Assembly (NCBI RefSeq): GCF_000826525.2
Contig: NZ_LN651327.1
Location: forward strand, 124,001-188,000
DNA from: Mobilicoccus massiliensis
Lineage (GTDB): Bacteria > Actinomycetota > Actinomycetes > Actinomycetales > Dermatophilaceae
Reading direction: 5' to 3'
Length of the DNA: 64,000 nucleotides
Positions 17,262 through 26,109 of the stretch are shown here, one piece after another. The translations under genes were made by a program, and so were the position numbers. How positions within the stretch are numbered: position 1 is the stretch's first letter; every line of letters starts with the position of its first letter. The notes beneath the pieces are model-generated. The model saw nothing but the letters and a program-made list of their open reading frames with translations. It searched no databases and was not told the DNA's origin.

Positions 17262-18638
17262 TCAGCGGGCAGGAACCTCGTCAGTCGAGGGCTCGGATGC
17301 GGCGCGGTCGTGCTCCGCGTCGGTGCTCACGGCCTCGTCGTCGAGGGCGCGCGGCGGGGCGTCGAAGACCTCCCGGTCGAGGAGTCCCTCACGCGCCGCG
17401 ACGAGCGTCGTCATCGCGGACTGCCCGGCGACGTTGGTGGCCGTGCGCATCATGTCGACGATCGGGTCGATCGCGAGCAGCAGGCCGACACCGGCGAGGG
17501 GGAGCCCGAGGGTCGAGAGGGTGAGGGTGAGCATGACGATCGCGCCCGTGAGGCCCGCGGTCGCGGCCGAGCCGACGACCGAGACGAACGCGATGAGCGC
17601 GTAGTCCACGAGGCCGAGGTGCACCCCGAAGATCTGGGCGACGAAGATCGCGGCGAGCGCGGGGTAGACCCCGGCGCAACCGTCCATCTTCGAGGTCGCG
17701 CCGAAGGGGATGGCGAACGAGGCGTACTCGCGGGAGACGCCGATGCGTTCGGTGGTGACGCGCTGCGTGAGGGGCATCGTGCCCACCGAGCTGCGCGAGA
17801 CGAACCCGAGCTGGATGGCCGGCCACGCGCCTGCGTAGAAGCGTCGCGGGCTGACCTTGGCGAACACCGCGAGAAGCACGGGGTAGACGACGAACAGGAT
17901 GATCGCGCAGGCGACGTAGACGTCGATGGTGAACGTCGCGAGCGGGGCGACGAGATCCCAGCCGTAGCCGGCGACGGCGCGACCGATCAGGCCGAGGGTG
18001 CCGATCGGGGCGAGGCGGATGACCCACCACAGGGCCTTCTGGGTGATCTCGAGAACGGACTCGGAGAGGTGGATGAACGGGTCGGCCTTCGCGCCGATCT
18101 TGACGGCGGCGATGCCGGCGACGACACCGAGGAACACGATCTGCAGCACGTTGCCCTCGACGAACGCGCCGACGGGGTTGGTGGGGATGATGCCGGTGAG
18201 GAAGTCGGTCCACGAGCCGGTGTGGTCGGGGGCCTTGGCCGTGCCCATGTCGAGGGTCACGCCCTGGCCCGGGTCGGTGAGCAGGCCGAGGCCGATGCCG
18301 ACGAGCACGGCGAGCAGGCCGCTGATCGCGAACCACAGGAGGGTCTGCCCGACGAGGCGGGCGGCGTTGGTGACGTTGCGCAGGTTGGCGACGCTGACGA
18401 CGATCGCCGTGAACACCAGCGGCGGGATCGCGAGTTTGAGGAGCTGGACGAAGAGGCTGCCGATGCCGTCGAGTCCGGCTTCGAGCCATCCGACGTGGTA
18501 CTGGCGGGCCACCCAGCCGAGGGCGACACCGGCGACGAGTGCGAGCAGGATCTGCATCCCGAACGACAGGTGGAGGCCGCGACGAGGACGACGCTCTGCC
18601 TGCGTCTTCTCGTCCACGGCACGAGGCGACGAGGACAT
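17262..18638 (-). CDS. dicarboxylate/amino acid:cation symporter (DAACS, GltP/DctA)
   Basis: A 458-residue inner-membrane symporter taking up C4-dicarboxylates or acidic amino acids with Na+ or H+. The family fold is visible: hydrophobic helices with LLKLAIPPLVFTAIVVSVAN, the re-entrant hairpin HP1 serine-rich stretch SRSSVGTMPLTQRV, FAIPFGATSKMDGC (matching the conserved PLGATxNxDG position, here with Lys) and HP2 IDPIVDMMRTATNVAGQSA. ATG 18638 is preceded by AAGGGAG at six bases. The C-terminal ~45 residues are acidic and cytoplasmic. An AT-rich patch with an inverted repeat lies about 80 bases upstream. Confidence 0.93.
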   Translation of the reverse strand: MSSSPRAVDEKTQAERRPRRGLHLSFGMQILLALVAGVALGWVARQYHVGWLEAGLDGIGSLFVQLLKLAIPPLVFTAIVVSVANLRNVTNAARLVGQTLLWFAISGLLAVLVGIGLGLLTDPGQGVTLDMGTAKAPDHTGSWTDFLTGIIPTNPVGAFVEGNVLQIVFLGVVAGIAAVKIGAKADPFIHLSESVLEITQKALWWVIRLAPIGTLGLIGRAVAGYGWDLVAPLATFTIDVYVACAIILFVVYPVLLAVFAKVSPRRFYAGAWPAIQLGFVSRSSVGTMPLTQRVTTERIGVSREYASFAIPFGATSKMDGCAGVYPALAAIFVAQIFGVHLGLVDYALIAFVSVVGSAATAGLTGAIVMLTLTLSTLGLPLAGVGLLLAIDPIVDMMRTATNVAGQSAMTTLVAAREGLLDREVFDAPPRALDDEAVSTDAEHDRAASEPSTDEVPAR

Positions 18639-18716
18639 GTGAACTCCCTTCGGCATGACGACGGGCGCTCCGCGACGGCCCGGCCGTACAGGGGGCAACC
18701 CGCATGCCGCGTTATG

Positions 18717-18738
18717 CATTCCCAAACGTCGTGGAATG
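18717..18738. promoter_or_regulatory. candidate operator upstream of the symporter gene
   Basis: CATTCC (18717-18722) and GGAATG (18733-18738) are inverted around a 10-base centre, within an unusually AT-rich island (about 18711-18745) in otherwise GC-rich DNA; outer arms GCG...GCGC extend the symmetry imperfectly. Likely the promoter/operator of the DAACS gene. Confidence 0.4.
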
Positions 18739-18767
18739 TATTGCGCAAGAGGGGAGATCGTCGACGC

Positions 18768-19781
18768 TCAGCCCCGAGTCAGAGCCCGGGTCGCCAGCAC
18801 CACCGCGGCGGCGGTCCACGTCGAACGCTCGATCGGCCACCGGGCGTCGTCGGGGTAGACGTAACCCGTCCAGTACGAGCCGTCCTCGTCGCGCAGGTGC
18901 TGCATGTCGGCGACCAGGCGCCTCGCCTCCTCGTGTCGCCCGAGGGCGCGTAGGGAGAGCGCGAGTTCGCACGTCTCGGCGCCGGTGACCCAGGGGTGGT
19001 CGTCGACGCAGCGAATGCCCAGGCCGGGGACGACGAAGTCGCTCCACCGGGCGTCGATGCGGGCCCGCGCGGGGGCCCCGGCGAGGGCACCGCCGAGGAC
19101 GGGGTAGTACCAGTCCATCGAGTACCGATGCTTGGGCTCGAACACCGCGGGGTCGTCGGCGCATCCGGTGACGCACGCGGCGATGCGGGCCGCGACCTCG
19201 CGCCACCGAGGGCGGGGGTCGCCGACGACGTCGCCGAGGATCGCTCCGCACCGGAACGCCAGGTGCAGGCACGAGCTCCCCGCGAGCAGCCCGGTGGTGG
19301 CCGTGCCGCCCTGTCCGCGGGCCCACGCGACCGCCCCGCTCGGCAGCTGCAGGGACGCCACCGCGTCGAGGGCCGCGGCGACCGTCGGCCACCATCGCTT
19401 CAGCGCCGCCAGGTCGCCGCGGCTGCGCCAGTGGTGCCACACCCCGACCGCGACGTACCCCGTGAGGTTGGTGTCGAAGCCGGCGTCGACGACCTCCGGC
19501 GAATCTCCCGGGGCCACGCGCCATTCCAGGGGCCAAGAGCCGTCGTCGCGTTGGGTCGCCGCGAGCCAGTCGTAGGCGGCGGCGGCCTCCTCGTCGAAGC
19601 CGGTGGCGAGCAGCGCCATCGCGCACTCGACGTGGTCCCAGGCGTCGATCTTGCCCGCGGTGTCACCGGCGACGTCCCAGGGAATCGCGCCGCACGCGGC
19701 CTGGGTCGCCGCGATCGCCGCGCCGGTGCGGGCCAGCTCGGCCTCGCCGGGCAGCCGGGTCGTGCCTGCGGTCGTGCTCAT
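18768..19781 (-). CDS. prenyltransferase/terpenoid-cyclase-fold protein
   Basis: A 337-residue protein rich in the alpha/alpha-toroid repeats of squalene cyclases and prenyltransferases: YDWLAATQRDDGSWPLEW, VASLQLPSGAVAWARG and MQHLRDEDGSYWTGY each match the xxQxxDGSW-like repeat. It lacks the DxDD cyclase motif, so it is better regarded as a toroid-fold protein than a proven cyclase. It is the third gene of a minus-strand operon after a glycosyltransferase and a methyltransferase, 10 bases downstream of the latter. The same trio recurs in actinobacteria and probably builds or modifies a glycolipid or cell-wall isoprenoid, but the product is unknown. Confidence 0.75.
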   Translation of the reverse strand: MSTTAGTTRLPGEAELARTGAAIAATQAACGAIPWDVAGDTAGKIDAWDHVECAMALLATGFDEEAAAAYDWLAATQRDDGSWPLEWRVAPGDSPEVVDAGFDTNLTGYVAVGVWHHWRSRGDLAALKRWWPTVAAALDAVASLQLPSGAVAWARGQGGTATTGLLAGSSCLHLAFRCGAILGDVVGDPRPRWREVAARIAACVTGCADDPAVFEPKHRYSMDWYYPVLGGALAGAPARARIDARWSDFVVPGLGIRCVDDHPWVTGAETCELALSLRALGRHEEARRLVADMQHLRDEDGSYWTGYVYPDDARWPIERSTWTAAAVVLATRALTRG

Positions 19782-19791
19782 CGGACCGGGC

Positions 19792-20502
19792 TCATCCCGG
19801 TTTGCGCGCGTAGAGCACGACCGACTTGCCGAGCACGGGGTTGAGCAGCCGCTCGGCGGTCTGCGTGAGTGCGGGCCGCTTCATGAGATCCCACACGAGC
19901 AGGCGGTGATAGGCCTTGACGAGGCGGTTCTCGTCGTCGTCGACGCCGACGGCGCACTTGAGCCACCAGTACGGCGCGTGCAGGGCGTGGGCGTGCTCGC
20001 GCCCGAGGACGACGAGCCCGGCCTGCCTCAACTGCCCGGCGAGGGCGTCGGCGCGATAGATCCGCACGTGCCCACCCTCGACCTCGTGGTACTCGTCCGA
20101 GAGCGTCCAGCAGATTCGCTCGGGCCAGTAACGGGGGACGGTCACGGCCATCGTCCCGCCGGGCCGCAGCACGCGGACGAGCTCGGCGATCGCGCGGGTG
20201 TCGTCCGGGATGTGCTCGAGCACCTCGGCGGCGACCACCCTGTCGAACCCGCCGTCGTCGAACGGCAGGTCGAGTGCGTCACCCTCGACCGTCCGCGCTC
20301 CGCCGGCGGCGCCCTCGCCCTCGAGCTCCATCGCACCGAACATCTCGGCGACACCGCGGAGTTCGTCGGCGTCCTGGTCGAAGGCCGTGACGTCGGCTCC
20401 CCGGCGGTACATCTCGAACGCGTGCCGGCCGGCACCGCACCCGAGGTCGAGCACGCGGTCGCCGGGGCGCAGGCCCAGACGGTCGAAGTCAACGGTGAGC
20501 AC
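19792..20502 (-). CDS. class I SAM-dependent methyltransferase (UbiE/COQ5-like)
   Basis: A 236-residue Methyltransf_11-type enzyme: motif I VLDLGCGAGRHAFEMYRRGA (residues about 18-37), acidic loop VTAFDQDADEL, motif II DLPFDDGGFDRVVAAEVLEH, and post-motif VLRPGGTMAVTVPR. GTG 20502 is supported by AAGGAG six bases upstream and overlaps the glycosyltransferase 3' end by 14 bases. Co-transcribed with the flanking glycosyltransferase and toroid-fold genes, so the methyl acceptor is probably the same sugar- or lipid-linked molecule. Confidence 0.88.
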   Translation of the reverse strand: MLTVDFDRLGLRPGDRVLDLGCGAGRHAFEMYRRGADVTAFDQDADELRGVAEMFGAMELEGEGAAGGARTVEGDALDLPFDDGGFDRVVAAEVLEHIPDDTRAIAELVRVLRPGGTMAVTVPRYWPERICWTLSDEYHEVEGGHVRIYRADALAGQLRQAGLVVLGREHAHALHAPYWWLKCAVGVDDDENRLVKAYHRLLVWDLMKRPALTQTAERLLNPVLGKSVVLYARKPG

Positions 20503-21799
20503 GCGGGGCTCCTTCTCCTGAGACGACGGGTGAGGACGAGCGGTGCGACGCGACGGCCTGCGCGTACACGGCAGCGGTGTGCGCCGCGACGGCAGGCCAG
20601 GAGTACTCCGCGACGGCGCGAGCCCGCCCGCCGAGTCCGAGACGTTCGCGAATCGTGGCGTCGTCGAGCAACCGGCCGAGGGCGGCGGTGAGGGCGTCGA
20701 CGTCTCCCGGCGGGACGACGAGAGCCCCCGGCGCGCCGCCGTTTCCGTCGTGGCCGACGACCTCTCCGATCGCGCCGGCGTCGCTGACGACGAGCGGGGT
20801 GCCGCACGCCATGGCCTCGACCGTCGGCAGCGAGAACCCCTCGTAGCGCGAGGGCACGCACGCGACCTCGGCCGACGCGATGAGCGCCGCGAGCTCGGCG
20901 TCCGAGAGGCCGTTGCGCACGGTGACGACGTCGGTGAGCCCGAGTCGGTCGATGAGGCGCTCGGTCGCCCCACCCTTCGCCGGCCGGCTGACGAGCACGA
21001 GTTCGAGTGGTGACTGCGGGTGCGTCCGCCGTCGCCGCGCGAGAGCGTGGAGCAGCACGTCGACGCCCTTGAGCGGCACGTCGGCGCTCGCCATGGTGAC
21101 GATGCGTCCCGGTGTCCGGGAAGTGTCGCCGGCGGCCGAGGGGGTGAAGACGTCGATGTCCACCCCGAGCGGCACGACCTCGATGCGCCGCGGGTCGACG
21201 CCGAAGTCGGCGACGATGTCGCGCGCCGAGGATCCCGAGACCGTGAGGACGTGCCGCTGGGCCCGGGCGACCCGCTTCTGCATCGCGAGGAACGAGTACC
21301 AGCGCCGCAGCGAGACTCGGCGCCATCCGCTGGCGCCGGCGAGGTCGGTCGCGCGGTCGCGGGTGATGGGGTGGTGGATCGTCGTGACCAGGGGCAGGTG
21401 CCGGGCGACGTCGAGCAGCCCGTAGCCGAGGCACTGGTTGTCGTGGACGACGTCGAACTCCTCACGCCGCCGGCGCAGTTCGCGAGCGGCGCGCAGCGAG
21501 AACGTCAGGGGTTCGGGAAAGGCCGCGGTCATCATGGTGGCGACCTCAAGCACGTCGACGAGATCGCGGTATTCGCGCAGCCGGGGAACGCGGAACGGGT
21601 CGGGTTCGCGGTAGAGGTCGAGGCTCGGGAGCCGCGCCAGCTCCACCCCGGCGTCGAGCTCGGGGTACGGCTGACCCGAGAACACCGTGACCTCGTGACC
21701 GGCGCGGACGAGCTCCCGCGAGAGGCGGCGCACGTACACACCCTGCCCGCCCACGTGGGGCTTGCTGCGGTAGGAGAGCAGAGCGACCCGCAGACCCAT
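20489..21799 (-). CDS. glycosyltransferase family 4 protein
   Basis: A GT-B fold retaining glycosyltransferase of 436 residues. The N-terminal acceptor domain has SYRSKPHVGGQGVYVRRLSREL (glycine-rich loop), the donor domain has VVPLGVDIDVFTPS and the EX7E-type motif in PSRYEGFSLPTVEAMACGTPLV (Glu about 339 and 347). It transfers a nucleotide sugar to an unknown acceptor in the cytoplasm. ATG 21799 is preceded by AGGAGGGCGC. First gene of the three-gene minus-strand operon; the residual upstream open frame to 21958 is non-coding. Confidence 0.9.
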   Translation of the reverse strand: MGLRVALLSYRSKPHVGGQGVYVRRLSRELVRAGHEVTVFSGQPYPELDAGVELARLPSLDLYREPDPFRVPRLREYRDLVDVLEVATMMTAAFPEPLTFSLRAARELRRRREEFDVVHDNQCLGYGLLDVARHLPLVTTIHHPITRDRATDLAGASGWRRVSLRRWYSFLAMQKRVARAQRHVLTVSGSSARDIVADFGVDPRRIEVVPLGVDIDVFTPSAAGDTSRTPGRIVTMASADVPLKGVDVLLHALARRRRTHPQSPLELVLVSRPAKGGATERLIDRLGLTDVVTVRNGLSDAELAALIASAEVACVPSRYEGFSLPTVEAMACGTPLVVSDAGAIGEVVGHDGNGGAPGALVVPPGDVDALTAALGRLLDDATIRERLGLGGRARAVAEYSWPAVAAHTAAVYAQAVASHRSSSPVVSGEGAPRAHR

Positions 21800-21956
21800 G
21801 CGCCCTCCTGTCCGAATCGTCGTGGCACGACCGACCCGACGAAGGGCCCTGCGACAGCCTACTGACCTGCGTGCCAAACCCGCTCCCAGGGCCGGCGTCC
21901 TTCGCCGGCCGGGTCCTCCTCGACCATTCGGTCGCGTCATGGTGTGAAGTAGACGC

Positions 21957-22475
21957 ATGAACGATCACCAGGACCCCAGCGTGTGCCACATCGTCGTCAT
22001 GGGCGTCTCCGGCTCGGGCAAGACGACCGTCGCGGAGATCCTGCAGCAGCGGACCGGATGGGAGTACGCCGAGGCCGACGACTTCCACCCCCAGGCCAAC
22101 ATCGACAAGATGAGCCGCGGGGAGCCGCTGAACGACGCGGACCGGCAGCCCTGGCTGGAGGCGCTGCGCGACTGGATGATCGAGCGCCAGCGCGAGGGTC
22201 GATCGAGCATCACCACGTGCTCGGCGCTCAAACGGTCCTACCGCGAGATCCTGTGCGGGGCGGGAGACGTCACGTTCGTGCTGCTTCACGGCCCATACGA
22301 GACGCTCAAGGAGCGGATGGGGGTGCGCAAGGGTCACTTCATGCCGTTGACCCTGCTGCAGTCGCAGCTCGACACCCTCGAACTGCTGGAGGAGGACGAG
22401 CCTGGTTTCACGGTGTCGATCGAGACGCCGCCCGAGCAGATCGTCGACGAGATCCTCGCCCGCGTGCGGCACTGA
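21957..22475 (+). CDS. gntK: gluconokinase
   Basis: Phosphorylates D-gluconate to 6-phosphogluconate with ATP, feeding the pentose-phosphate pathway. The 172-residue product has the P-loop MGVSGSGKTTVAE (about residues 15-27), the substrate motif AEADDFHPQANIDKM, and LNDADRQPWLEAL, all hallmarks of GntK. SALKRSYREILC is the conserved lid helix and GHFMPLTLLQSQLDTLE the C-terminal signature. No gluconate permease is adjacent. The ATG at 21957 lacks an obvious ribosome site. Reliable assignment. Confidence 0.95.
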   Translation: MNDHQDPSVCHIVVMGVSGSGKTTVAEILQQRTGWEYAEADDFHPQANIDKMSRGEPLNDADRQPWLEALRDWMIERQREGRSSITTCSALKRSYREILCGAGDVTFVLLHGPYETLKERMGVRKGHFMPLTLLQSQLDTLELLEEDEPGFTVSIETPPEQIVDEILARVRH

Positions 22476-22553
22476 GCCCCTCCGCCGTTCGCCGCTCGGA
22501 GCGCCCACTCGGCGACGCCGGTTCTCGACGTCGGTCGCCAGGCGCGCATCCGT

Positions 22554-24434
22554 GTGAGGATGCGGCGCATCATGGAACCCGAACTCGTCGAGGTCAGAGA
22601 CTTCCTCGCCGCCCACGCGCCCTTCTCCGAACTGCCGCGTGACGTGCTCGACGCGCTGCCGGCCCAGTCGACGCTTCGCTACCACCGCCGCGGCACGATC
22701 CTGCTGCGCCCGGACGATCGGGTCACCTCCCTCATCGTCGTGCGGTCGGGCGCGGTCGACGTGCACGAACAAGGGGGCGGCCTCGTCGAACGGGTCGACG
22801 TCGGCGGCACGGTGGGCGTCACCGGCCTCGTCGAGAAGGGGCCGTACGGGTTCGACGTCACCGCGGTCGAGGACACGCTCGTGCTCGAGCTGCCCGCGGC
22901 CGTGTTCCACCGCCTCGTCGATCATCCGAACGTCGGCACGTTCTTTCTCGAGCAGCAGGTCACGCGGTTGCGCCAGGCCGTCGAGTCGGTGCAGGTCTCC
23001 GAGACCGGCGGCGACGTGCTGCGCACGCCGGTCACCGACATGATCTCGGGCCGCGTCGTCGTCGCGACCCCCGAGATCAGCGTGCAGGAGGCCGCGCAGC
23101 TCATGCGGACCGAACGGGTCTCGTCGGTGCTCGTGCTCCATCCCGACGGCCGTCTCTGCGGCATCCTCACCGATCGTGACCTGCGTAACCGGGTCGTCGC
23201 CGAAGGGCTCTCGGTCACGAGCCGGCTCGCCCAGGTGATGACCCCGGAGCCCGTCACACTGCGTCCCGACGCGCTCGCGTTCGAGGCGCTGCTCGAGATG
23301 CTCGCGCGCGACGTGCATCACCTCCCGGTCGTCGAGGGTGGGCGCCCTCTCGGCGTCGTGACCAGCACCGATCTCGTGCGCCTCGAGCGGTCGAACCCGC
23401 TGTACCTCGTGCAGGACGTCACGAGCCAGACCACGGTCGAGGGGCTCGCCGAGGGCGCGGCCCGGCTGCCGTCGATCGTCGAGGGCCTCGTCACCCAGGA
23501 CGCGTCGGCGAGCGACATCTCCCGTGTCGTCACCGCCGTGGCCGACGCCCTGCACCGGCGGCTGCTCGTGCTCGCCGAGAAGAGGCTCGGACCTCCACCG
23601 GTGCCGTACTGCTGGGTCGTGCTCGGCTCGCAGGCCCGTCACGAGTCCGGCCTCGGAGGGGACCAGGACACGGCGATCATCGTCGACGACCGCGGCGCGC
23701 ACGACCACGACGCGTACTTCGCCGACCTCGCGGCGTTCGTCACCGACGGCCTGGTCGCCTGCGGCTACCCGCGCTGCCCGGGCGGTGTCATGGCGACGAA
23801 TCCCCGCTGGCGACAGACCGAACGGGCCTGGCGCGGGATCTTCGCCGAATGGATCGACGAGCCCACCCCCGACGCGCTCGTCGGGGCGGCGATCTTCTTC
23901 GACATGCGCTCGATTCACGGTCAGGCCGAGCTGTGCGAGCGGCTGCGGGCCCACGTGCTCTCGCGCACTCCCGGGGCACGCACGTTCCTCGCGCACCTGA
24001 CCAAGCAGGCCATCGAGCACCAGCCGCCGCTCGGGCTGTTCCGCGGTTTCGTCGTCGAGAAGAGCGGTGAGCACCAGCGCACCCTCGACCTCAAGCACCG
24101 AGGCGTCGGACCGGTCACCGAGATCGCCCGGGTCCAGGCGCTCTCGCTCGGCTCACCGGCCGTCGACACCCGGGGGCGGCTCGCCGCCGCTCGCGCCGCC
24201 GGGCGGATGAACCCCGGCAGCGTCGACGACCTGCTCGACGCGTTCGAGTTCATCGGTTACGTGCGGTTGCGTCACCAGGCCGGTTGCGTGCGGTCGGGGG
24301 CCAAGCCGGACAACTTCGTCGCGCCGGACTCGCTGAGCTCGTTCGAGAAGCGCACTCTCAAGGACGCGTTCGGGGTCGTCCGCTCGGCGCAGAGTGTGTT
24401 GGCCCAGCGGCAGCCCCTGGGGCTCATCTCGTGA
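22554..24434 (+). CDS. cNMP-binding/CBS/DUF294 nucleotidyltransferase-like protein
   Basis: A 626-residue multi-domain regulator: cyclic-nucleotide-binding-like domain (about 20-140, LRYHRRGTILLRPDDRVTSL), a CBS pair (about 160-285, SVQEAAQLMRTERVSSVLVL and DGRLCGILTDRDLRNRVVAE), a DUF294 putative nucleotidyltransferase domain (about 315-460, WVVLGSQARHESGLGGDQDT, with the GS-x-D/E-like pattern) and DUF294_C (about 490-620). Similar proteins are linked to ligand-sensing uridylyltransferase-like signalling; the substrate is unknown. GTG 22554 is one choice; ATG 22560 or 22572 would lose only a few residues. The stop overlaps the exonuclease start (GTGA). Confidence 0.88.
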   Translation: MRMRRIMEPELVEVRDFLAAHAPFSELPRDVLDALPAQSTLRYHRRGTILLRPDDRVTSLIVVRSGAVDVHEQGGGLVERVDVGGTVGVTGLVEKGPYGFDVTAVEDTLVLELPAAVFHRLVDHPNVGTFFLEQQVTRLRQAVESVQVSETGGDVLRTPVTDMISGRVVVATPEISVQEAAQLMRTERVSSVLVLHPDGRLCGILTDRDLRNRVVAEGLSVTSRLAQVMTPEPVTLRPDALAFEALLEMLARDVHHLPVVEGGRPLGVVTSTDLVRLERSNPLYLVQDVTSQTTVEGLAEGAARLPSIVEGLVTQDASASDISRVVTAVADALHRRLLVLAEKRLGPPPVPYCWVVLGSQARHESGLGGDQDTAIIVDDRGAHDHDAYFADLAAFVTDGLVACGYPRCPGGVMATNPRWRQTERAWRGIFAEWIDEPTPDALVGAAIFFDMRSIHGQAELCERLRAHVLSRTPGARTFLAHLTKQAIEHQPPLGLFRGFVVEKSGEHQRTLDLKHRGVGPVTEIARVQALSLGSPAVDTRGRLAAARAAGRMNPGSVDDLLDAFEFIGYVRLRHQAGCVRSGAKPDNFVAPDSLSSFEKRTLKDAFGVVRSAQSVLAQRQPLGLIS

Positions 24435-25120
24435 GTCCGGCCCTCGGGTGGGGGCTGCGCGCTCGGCGTGAGCGGGCGCGCCGGCGAGCCGGGGAGGGCA
24501 CGGCGCTCGCGCGTTTTCTCGAGGTACCCCCGCCACCGCGGTCGACGCCCACGGCCGAGGCGTCCTTGCTCGCGCTCGATCTGGAGACCACGGGGCTCGA
24601 CCCCAGGACCGATCGCATCCTCTCGGTCGGCTTCGTGCCGGTGAACGGGGAGGTCGTCGACCTCTCCGGCGCCCGCCAGCTCGTCGTGCGTGCCCAGGGT
24701 GAGGTGGGCCAGAGCGCCGTCGTGCACGGGCTCACCGACGACGTCGTCGCCGCCGGCCGCTCCCTTGAGGAGGTGCTGGAGGTCGTGCTCGCCGCGCTCA
24801 CCGGGCGGGTGCTGCTCGCGCACTACTGCGTCATCGAGGAGGAGTTCCTCACCGCTGCCTGCCGTGAGGTCTACGGTGCCCCGCTGCCGCTGCGCACCGT
24901 CGACACCCTGGAGCTGCAGCGGCGTCTGACGAGCAACCCCTACGACGACCCGCGTTCGGGTTCGCTGCGTCTCGGCGCCGCGCGGCAGGCGCACGGTCTG
25001 CCGCGCTACCGCGCCCATGCCGCGCTCACCGATGCCCTCGCGTGCGCGGAGCTCTATCTCGCGCAACGGGCGGTCTTCTCGGATCGTGGGACGACGACCC
25101 TCAAGGGGTTGCTCCGGTAG
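24431..25120 (+). CDS. DnaQ-like 3'-5' exonuclease (DEDDh)
   Basis: A 229-residue RNase-T/DnaQ fold exonuclease. ExoI is LLALDLETTGLDPRTDRILS (Asp and Glu about residues 46 and 48), ExoII lies near VLLAHYCVIEEEFL, and ExoIII is YRAHAALTDALACAELYL with the His-x4-Asp arrangement of the DEDDh class. The first ~40 residues are Arg-rich. It starts at GTG 24431, overlapping the DUF294 gene stop. This DUF294-exonuclease pair is a recurring bacterial gene arrangement, suggesting a shared nucleotide-related role rather than replication proofreading by the main polymerase. Confidence 0.9.
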   Translation: MSPALGWGLRARRERARRRAGEGTALARFLEVPPPPRSTPTAEASLLALDLETTGLDPRTDRILSVGFVPVNGEVVDLSGARQLVVRAQGEVGQSAVVHGLTDDVVAAGRSLEEVLEVVLAALTGRVLLAHYCVIEEEFLTAACREVYGAPLPLRTVDTLELQRRLTSNPYDDPRSGSLRLGAARQAHGLPRYRAHAALTDALACAELYLAQRAVFSDRGTTTLKGLLR

Positions 25121-25269
25121 GACACTGCCCGGCGGGAGTTCGTGCCTCGGGGGAGACGGCTACTCACGAGTTGCTCGGCTGCGCGGCTCTCATGCCGATG
25201 GGAGTTCGCTCCTGCCGATCACCGCGAGGACACCCGTGCTCGCACACCCCTGAAAGTCGTGTCGTTCCC

Positions 25270-26106
25270 ATGTGCCGCCTGCTCGCCTACGTCGCTCCCG
25301 CGCCCTCCACGTTCTCCGACGTCATCGGATTCGATCAAGGGGCCGCGTTCCAGCGCCTCGCCCGTCTGCACGCGGACGGTTGGGGAACGATGTGGCTGGA
25401 GGAGACCGGCCGCGTCGGGCGCCACCGGCACGCGGGTGGCGGCTTTCGCAACGCCGAGCTGACCAACTACCTCAACGGCCCGCGTGCGCGCGCTGCCGTC
25501 GCCCACCTGCGCCTCGCGACCGGCGGGCTGAGCATCCGTGAGGAGAACACCCACCCCTTCGTCGCGCGTGCCGCCGACGTCGGGCTCGCGCACAACGGAT
25601 CGATCCTGCCGGTGGGGGACCTGCGCTCGCTGCTCGCGGCGTCCTCCCTGCGGGAGTGCGACGGCGCGACCGACAGCGAGCTCTACTTCGCGCTCGTGCG
25701 TGAGCGGCGCGCCGACGGCCTCGATCTCGGTGACGCGGTGACGGCGACCGTGACCATGCTGCGCGAGCGCTTCCCCCTCGCGAGCCTCAACGCGATCGTG
25801 CTCGACGCCGACCAGCTCGTCGCCGTCCGCGCCAGCACCCACGCGATCGTGCCGACCGAGCACTTCGTCGAGCGCGGCATCGTCGACGACGACCTGCCCC
25901 CGGCGCACGACGAGGCGTACTACGACCTGCGGGTACGCGTCGGCGACGACGGCAGCGTCGCGTTCGCCTCCAGCGGCCTCGACACGACCGGCTGGGAGGA
26001 TCTGCCGCTCGACTCGGTCAGCGTCGTCGACCTCGCGACGGTGACGATGCGCACGCGCGTGCTCAGCACGACGGCCACGGGGTCGTTCGCCGTCGTCGAC
26101 GCCTGA
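25270..26106 (+). CDS. class II glutamine amidotransferase (YafJ/EgtC-like)
   Basis: An N-terminal-nucleophile amidohydrolase of 278 residues. After Met removal the N-terminal Cys (MCRLLAYVAP) would be the nucleophile. Family residues follow: LHADGWGTMWLEE, RAAVAHLRLATGG (Arg/His loop), EENTHPFVARAADVGLAHNG and the ATDSELYFALV segment. Proteins of this type hydrolyse glutamine or gamma-glutamyl bonds; EgtC relatives act in ergothioneine synthesis, but no egt genes are here. ATG 25270 is fixed by the required Cys2. It converges on the ArsC-like gene three bases later. Confidence 0.9.
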   Translation: MCRLLAYVAPAPSTFSDVIGFDQGAAFQRLARLHADGWGTMWLEETGRVGRHRHAGGGFRNAELTNYLNGPRARAAVAHLRLATGGLSIREENTHPFVARAADVGLAHNGSILPVGDLRSLLAASSLRECDGATDSELYFALVRERRADGLDLGDAVTATVTMLRERFPLASLNAIVLDADQLVAVRASTHAIVPTEHFVERGIVDDDLPPAHDEAYYDLRVRVGDDGSVAFASSGLDTTGWEDLPLDSVSVVDLATVTMRTRVLSTTATGSFAVVDA

Positions 26107-26109
26107 GCG

